Source: Jimgerdemannia flammicorona (Eukaryota > Mucoromycota > Endogonomycetes > Endogonales > Endogonaceae). Taken from it: a DNA stretch of 24,307 nucleotides. The notes below the pieces were generated by a model. That model searched no databases, had not been told where the DNA came from, and worked only from the letters and a program-made list of their open reading frames with translations. Position 1 is the stretch's first letter. Each line of letters starts with the position of its first letter. The stretch spans positions 1-24,307 of the forward strand of contig RBNI01001111.1 of assembly GCA_003990745.1 (NCBI GenBank), written 5' to 3'. The position numbers and the translations under genes were made by a program. Below are positions 19,851-24,307 of this stretch, piece after piece.

Positions 19851-19924
19851 CCTTTTCTCCAAGTTGTTTTGAAAATCATTGCTTAAAGTTGGTGTAACAT
19901 GAATTGTATAGGAGAAAGGTATAG

Positions 19925-20480
19925 TCATCTAAGATTTCAAGAATCTTCTTCAAGTCCATTATCCGTCATTATAATCTACTATAAGCTATAGTTAGTGATT
20001 GAGGCCCCAAGTTTATCAGTTACTTTTAGCAAGTCCTCTTCAAGATCCTAAGTATTCAAATTGCTATATTTACTATGTTCAAACTAATGAATAAACTGAG
20101 TATATGAACAGAATACTTGAATAAATGCTCAGAAGCTATATTTTCTATAAGCAAGATAATTGAGATTATTACTTAATATATATATATAGAATTTGTATAT
20201 AATAATACTATTTAATCATCTACTAGTCTATCTCCTTTTCAGCTACTTTATGATCAAGACTCTGAGACCTCTATAAGTCTAGTCTTCTTTCAGAAAAGCA
20301 GTCAAACACAAGTTTCTACTATTAAGAACTTTATAGACAAAATGGACAAACTACTCAAGATTGCTACTGTGAACTTACAGAAGACTCAACAGCATTAAGC
20401 TAAGTATACTGATAAGAAATACTGTAATGTCACTTATACTATTAGTGATCAAGTTCTTCTGTCAACTGAGAACCTCAAGA
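19925..20480 (+). pseudogene. Ty3/gypsy integrase relic
   Basis: The integrase core reads I-V-S-D with Asp at 19997-19999, followed by TGA (20000-20002) where the family has Arg and then G-P-K-F-I-S. The next conserved block reads Q-T-N-E-stop-T-E-Y-M-N-R-I-L-E from 20080, matching the HPQTDGQTER region. After a broken stretch, S-P-F-Q-L-L, D-K-M, L-Q-K-T-Q-Q, A-K-Y-T-D-K-K and D-Q-V-L-L-S-T-E-N-L-K (to ~20480) fit the integrase C-terminal part. It has the same strand and family as the protease-RT relic at 5520-6213, so it may be the 3' part of that element, split by later insertions. The segment between RT fingers and integrase core is absent. Confidence 0.75.
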
Positions 20481-20724
20481 TATATAATAATACTATCTAA
20501 TCATTTATAGATTTTTTCCCTTTCTGGCTACTTTATGATTAAGACTCTAAGACTTCTACAAGTCTAGTCTTCTTTTAGAAAAGCAGTCAAATATAAGTTT
20601 CTATCATCAAGAACCTTATAGACAAAATGGATGAACTACTCAGATTACTATTGTGAACTTACAGAAAGCTCAACAGTATCAAGCTAAGTATACTGATAAG
20701 AAATACCATAATATTACTTATACT
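20481..20724 (+). repeat. Tandem duplicate of the gypsy integrase C-terminal segment
   Basis: Positions 20481-20724 repeat 20196-20440 at an offset of ~285 bp with scattered transitions. This copy also reads L-Q-K-A-Q-Q-Y-Q-A-K-Y-T-D-K-K, with a Gln where the first copy has a stop, but it ends before the V-L-L-S-T block. Confidence 0.85.
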
Positions 20725-20734
20725 TAGTACTCTT

Positions 20735-20860
20735 AAATGAATTAAATCAATTCAAATTGAATTAAATTGGAGTTGATTTAAGTTGAATTAAATTGAGGAT
20801 TTTTTGATTCAAATCAAAGTTGAATTAAATTGAGAGTTCAATTTGATTCAAATCTTATAT
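20735..20860. repeat. AATTGAATTAAATT-type repeat cluster
   Basis: Several near-palindromic AATTGAATTAAATTGA and GATTCAAATC motifs are packed in ~125 bp. The style resembles the subterminal repeats of the hAT copies, so this may be an end remnant of a related element. The following 270 bp to ~21130 are plain AT-rich sequence with nothing recognisable. Confidence 0.5.
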
Positions 20861-21129
20861 TATCAATCTTATATTATCAATCTTTTTATTTATAATATAT
20901 ATATGATCTATTTATTTTCATACTATTCATTCTATCCTATCTCCTCTATTCTTATTCATTTATAATTCTAGTATCTGATATATATTTATTCAAGTATTCT
21001 TATTATAATCTCAGTACCTAATGTAAAATTCAAGTATTTCTGATATAATTCTAGCATCTAATATACAATTCAAGCATTTCTAATATAATCCCGTATTCAT
21101 TTAAGTATTTCCAGCATATCTGGCCATAG

Positions 21130-21600
21130 CAGCTGCTATTTAATATATATTATCATATAGTCTTTTGTCTAGAGGAAGGTTGGGAATAGTTGGATCAAGA
21201 TGTTGGCAAATGCTGGAAATGATTAGTATGTTTTACCATATACTCTGCAATTATAGCAACTTGTAATATATTGCTCTCTTCTTGGCTTTAAGGCCAGAGC
21301 TTGAGGATTAGTAAGTAGAAACTTGAGTTTGAGGGCTAGTAGGGACTTGAGCTTGAGGACCAGTAGGAGCTTAGACTTAAGAGCCAGCAGGGGCTTGAGC
21401 TTGAGAGCTGGTAGGGGCTTAGGCTTGAGGGCTGGTAGAGTCAGCAGAACTGATAGAGCCAGAGTCAGAATAGGTAGCTAAGATAAATCTCCTAAGTACT
21501 TTCTCTATTTTCTTCTTGTTTTTTTTTTAATATTCTTTATCAGTCTTATCATTATTATCATCATTCAGCTATTTGAAAACTTTGCTGATAGTCTTGTTTA
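21130..21600 (-). pseudogene. Minus-strand ORF relic with Pro/Gln octapeptide repeat
   Basis: Reading leftwards there is a D-N-D-D-N-D/Lys-rich acidic-basic segment (about 21565-21490), then a Ser/Asp segment, then about six octapeptides of the form A-P-T-S-P-Q-A-Q (21445-21294), then non-repetitive sequence. Stops inside the repeats sit where neighbouring units have CAA (Gln), so they look like CAA-to-TAA changes. A gag or linker region of a retroelement is possible, but no diagnostic motif is present. Confidence 0.4.
21294..21445 (-). repeat. 24-bp tandem repeat, about six units
   Basis: Plus-strand unit GGGCTTGAGCTTGAGGGCTG with variants, period 24 bp, in frame with the octapeptide described for the surrounding relic. 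Confidence 0.85.
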
Positions 21601-21668
21601 TTTTCTCAAAGTATTTGGATAAGTCTTTAAGATCTACTTATAAGGTTAAATATTGAAATTTAATGGTC

Positions 21669-21692
21669 TTTTTTTTTTTTTTTTTTTTTTTT
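21669..21692 (-). repeat. poly(T) tract, T24
   Basis: 24 uninterrupted T. It could be the A-tail of a minus-strand retroelement insertion, but no LINE sequence is recognised beside it. Confidence 0.85.
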
Positions 21693-21754
21693 AGCTAGAA
21701 ATAAAGATAGAAGTATAGCTTAGACAGCTTATTTATATGTTTTTTATCTGATGC

Positions 21755-22395
21755 TTAGCTTCAAATATGGTATAATACTAAGAGCTTTGAATATAGTAGT
21801 AATTGAATATAATAGCAAGCTAAGAGCTTCAAATATAGTAGTAATACTAAGAGCTTTGAATATAGTACTGATCAAATATAGTGATAATGCAGTGAGTCAA
21901 CATAGTATGGACAAGCAAGTCAAGAGATTCAAATATAATAGTGATCAAATATAGTAGTGATGTAGTGAACTAATATAGTACAGATAAGTAAGCTGAGAGC
22001 TTTGAAGTAGTGATACTATCAGAAAGCTTCAGTAGTATCAATATAGTATCTTTAACTATATATTCTAAAAGGCTGTAACTTTGAAGTAGCTGATAAATTC
22101 AAAGATGAGAGTAGAGAAAAATAGTCTCAACAGTAATACAATGAGTCCAAGAGCTTTGAAATAGTAATGTTATTAGAAAGCTTTGATAGTACTAATATGA
22201 TACAGATAGATAGCTTTAACAGTAATATAGTGAGCTAATATGATACAGAGCAGATAAGTAAGCTGAGAGCTTCAAAGTAATAATATCATCAGGAAGTCTC
22301 AGTAGTGCTAATAGTATAGACAGATAGCTTCAGTAGTAATATAATGAGCTAATATAGTATAGATAAGTAAGCTGAGAGCTTCAAATATAGCCAAT
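21755..22395. repeat. Degenerate long tandem repeat region
   Basis: The motif AAGAGCTTTGAATATAGTA (variants with GAGAGCTTCAAA) recurs near 21779, 21818, 21848, 21922, 21994, 22149, 22264 and 22374. It is often preceded by GAGCTAATATAGTATAGATAAGTAAGC. Spacing varies from ~30 to ~155 bp, suggesting nested duplications. No gene. The stretch 22396-22577 is AT-rich with ATATTTTGAGATTA-type motifs and nothing else. Confidence 0.8.
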
Positions 22396-22577
22396 AAGTG
22401 ATACTTCATTATTTAGAATTTTGATATAATAATTAGATATATATATATTTAGTATTTTGAGAAACTATATTTCAAGATTATACTATATTTTAAGATTAAA
22501 CTATATTTGGAGATAATTATATTTTGAGATTAGAATACTAGACTGATTGCTATACCTTTAAATATATATATTTATAA

Positions 22578-22871
22578 ATTGTTTCAGGGTCTAAAGTATC
22601 TCTTCTGAGTGTTACAAGATCTGTACCACTTGAAAAAACCTACTCAATCAAGACTATATCAAGTATAAAGCTGAGAAAATCCTTAACAAATGAATCTGCT
22701 ACTGCCAATTTGAATACCTGGTCAAATAGATGGGCTACTCTGAATATGATGCTACCTGAGAACCACTGGTCAATCTCAAGAATGCTCAAGACCTTGTATA
22801 AGATTTTGGAGCAAAAAAACACACCCCTGTCTCCATCTATTAGCTTGATGTACTTTCATGCACAGGTGTAG
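22578..22871 (+). other. Unrecognised open reading fragment
   Basis: 97 codons are open without an ATG at the start, ending at TAG 22869-22871. TTTCAG (22582-22587) near the start could be a splice acceptor, giving an exon from 22588. The chain is basic and polar (S-I-K-L-R-K-S-L, N-T-W-S-N-R-W-A-T-L) with no domain I know. Base composition matches the CpG-free DNA to its left, not the gene to its right, so it is more likely a transposon relic than part of the downstream gene. Confidence 0.3.
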
Positions 22872-23114
22872 TCACCACTAGTAAGCTTACTCAGGATACA
22901 AGGGTTTCCCTCTGAGTGGTTCAAACCTCCAACTACTAAGTCTTCAGCCCTCACCTTATACAAAGTGGCCAACTCTTCATGATGGCACCTATATAAGTTT
23001 GAGAAATTTTGATTAAGTATAACTATCAGCCCTCATATTGGGTCGTGTCGACCAGATGCGACAAAACGCGTGTTTTATGCGAATACTCACGCGGAAAACT
23101 CTACACCTAGAACC
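22872..23114 (+). promoter_or_regulatory. Upstream region and leader of the dioxygenase-like gene
   Basis: No TATA box or other clear element is seen in 22872-23042. From 23043 the sequence becomes CpG-dense (nine CpG within ~55 nt), so the composition of the host gene starts ~70 bp before its start codon. The real promoter may be very short, or may lie inside the CpG-free DNA. Confidence 0.35.
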
Positions 23115-24307
23115 ATGACCGACGACTACAGAGAAGAAATCGAAAGCATGCTCGATTCGATCGAGCATGCAGGCAGCTACGTCCATGGCGGCCCTGTCAA
23201 GTTCGCCTGTAACCCCGGCCTCGACGTCAACAGCGTCGGACCTATTGGCCTCCCACTTTCCAAGCAGCAGGCCGAGGCAATCATCGCCCAGTGCTCTCTC
23301 GCACCTTTCGGACGGAAAGCCGACACCGTCCTCGACACCACTGTACGGAACACCTGGCAACTCGACCCATCGCAATTCTCACTCAATAACACAGAATGGC
23401 AGGACTGCATAGACGCGCTCGTCAAGGAGGCCAGCGTCCAATTGGGACTTGCGGAGAGTAAGACTTATTGTAGTCTATACAAATTGCTCTTGTATGAGGC
23501 AGGCGGGTTTTTTCTGCCACATCGTGATACGGAAAAGGAGGAGGGCATGGTTGGGACCATGATTGTTATGTTGCCGTCTGACTATGAGGGCGGGCAGCTG
23601 ATCGTGAAACACGACGGCAACGAGTCTGTTTTTGATTTCGGGGGAAAGAAGGGTCAATATACCACAAATTTTGTTGGTAAGTAGATTTATCTGGTACAAG
23701 AGCGGGCCGTTTGAATGGTCAATCTGGTTCGATAATAGACGATTTTGCTCCAGCTTTCTATGCAGATTGCCTCCACGAAATTCGTCCTGTCACAAAAGGT
23801 TATCGAGTATGCCTCAGTTACAATCTGTGAGTGATACTACATCATTGCATTACGATGGTACCGTCGCCACAATAAACCTTCTCCCCAAATAAGGCGCTAA
23901 CCAATTTCTCTCCTGACAATAATCAGCATTAGCCGTGCATCGGGTCCCGTCCCCGTCCCCATCAGCAACCTGTCTCTCGTCGATCGAGCCATCGACATTT
24001 TCACGCGCTGGGGATTTGATACGGCTGGCCCAGCCAAGATTGTCTACGTCCTCAAGCATAAATACACGGAAGCCGGGGTCTCCTTTGACAACCTCAAGAA
24101 CCACGACCGCGTCGCCGTCCAGCTGCTGCGACAAGCGGCCAATGTAACCAGCGTTGACGTCTTACTCGCCAAAATCACCCGTTACGAGAGCGGCGGCGCC
24201 GAGGACTACGGCTGCGACCCCTACGAGCTATCCTCCTTCCTAAACTTCATATCAGAAGAGGACACGGAAGTTGAGTACAAGCTCACACATTGGGTCGCCG
24301 CTGACGA
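23115..24307 (+). CDS. 2OG-Fe(II) dioxygenase domain protein (5' part)
   Basis: Three exons are visible: 23115-23676, 23754-23826 and 23927 to the window edge. Intron 1 is 77 bp (GTAAGT ... TCCAG) and intron 2 is 100 bp (GTGAGT ... ATCAG, with a GCTAAC branch-type motif at 23895-23900). The start ATG has a favourable ACC before it; no in-frame ATG lies in the 45 nt of open frame upstream. About 338 residues are visible. The oxygenase signature is complete across the splice: H136 and D138 in P-H-R-D-T-E-K, H195 in C-L-H-E-I and R205 in K-G-Y-R-V, the usual Fe(II) triad plus 2OG-binding Arg. M-L-P-S-D-Y-E-G-G-Q-L and F-Y-A-D-C are typical of this fungal/plant family. Substrate unknown. Codons are CpG-rich, unlike everything to the left. 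The 3' end lies outside the window. Confidence 0.88.
23677..23753 (+). other. Intron 1 of the dioxygenase-like gene
   Basis: GTAAGT donor, CAG acceptor at 23751-23753, 77 bp, phase 1. Splicing joins G at 23676 to CT at 23754, giving an Ala codon that leads into F-Y-A-D-C. Without splicing the frame ends at TAG 23682-23684. Confidence 0.85.
23827..23926 (+). other. Intron 2 of the dioxygenase-like gene
   Basis: GTGAGT donor, CAG acceptor at 23924-23926, 100 bp, phase 2. Splicing restores a Leu codon (CT+C) and the frame then stays open to the window end. Confidence 0.85.

Noticed and set aside
23070..23114. Upstream in-frame extension beginning with GTG
   Set aside because: No ATG is present in this extension; the first in-frame ATG at 23115 has good context and is the simpler start.
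23013..23425. Minus-strand open frames opposite the first exon of the dioxygenase-like gene
   Set aside because: Antisense shadows of a GC-rich exon; the plus strand has the family motifs and splice sites.

Overview
The window looks like a piece of a repeat-rich filamentous fungal nuclear genome. The clearest host gene, at the right edge, is GC- and CpG-rich and has two short GT-AG introns (77 and 100 bp). The preceding 23 kb are CpG-starved, transposon-derived DNA. An ascomycete (Pezizomycotina) is my best guess, perhaps a lineage with bulky TE-rich intergenic regions. This rests on gene style and TE content only.

Layout. Positions 1-101 are the 3' end of one LINE, joined directly to a second, 5'-truncated LINE (102-2594) that ends in a 48-nt poly(A) tract. 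Next is a Ty1/copia RNase H tail (2944-3093), followed by internally repetitive, possibly LTR-derived DNA (to ~4.5 kb). AT-rich relics follow, including a minus-strand RT-like YIDD motif and a plus-strand Ty3/gypsy protease-RT remnant (5520-6213). That gypsy remnant stops exactly where a hAT element (block A, 6214-10440) begins. Block B (11094-12669) carries a spliced ORF of uncertain identity with a possible Fe(II)/2-oxoglutarate oxygenase fold, loosely TET/JBP-like. An inverted hAT copy (A', 12670-16644) and an inverted B copy (B', 16645-18253) follow, so the plus-strand order is A> B> <A' <B'. A minus-strand charged ORF relic (18254-19850) precedes a gypsy integrase relic (19925-20480) whose C-terminal part is tandemly duplicated (to 20724). 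The rest up to ~23.04 kb is AT-rich: a minus-strand proline/glutamine repeat ORF, a poly(T) tract, degenerate tandem repeats and one unrecognised open fragment.

At ~23,043 the composition changes abruptly. There is no CpG between 21,093 and 23,044, then nine in about 55 nt. A spliced 2OG-Fe(II) dioxygenase-like host gene (23115 to beyond 24307) starts there.

No TE gene looks functional. The hAT copies, LINE, gypsy and copia remnants all carry stops or lost catalytic residues, mostly explainable by C-to-T/G-to-A transitions. The hAT copies are full of subterminal tandem repeats (14, 20, 21 and ~100 bp periods) whose copy numbers differ between the two copies. No tRNA, rRNA or CRISPR array was recognised.
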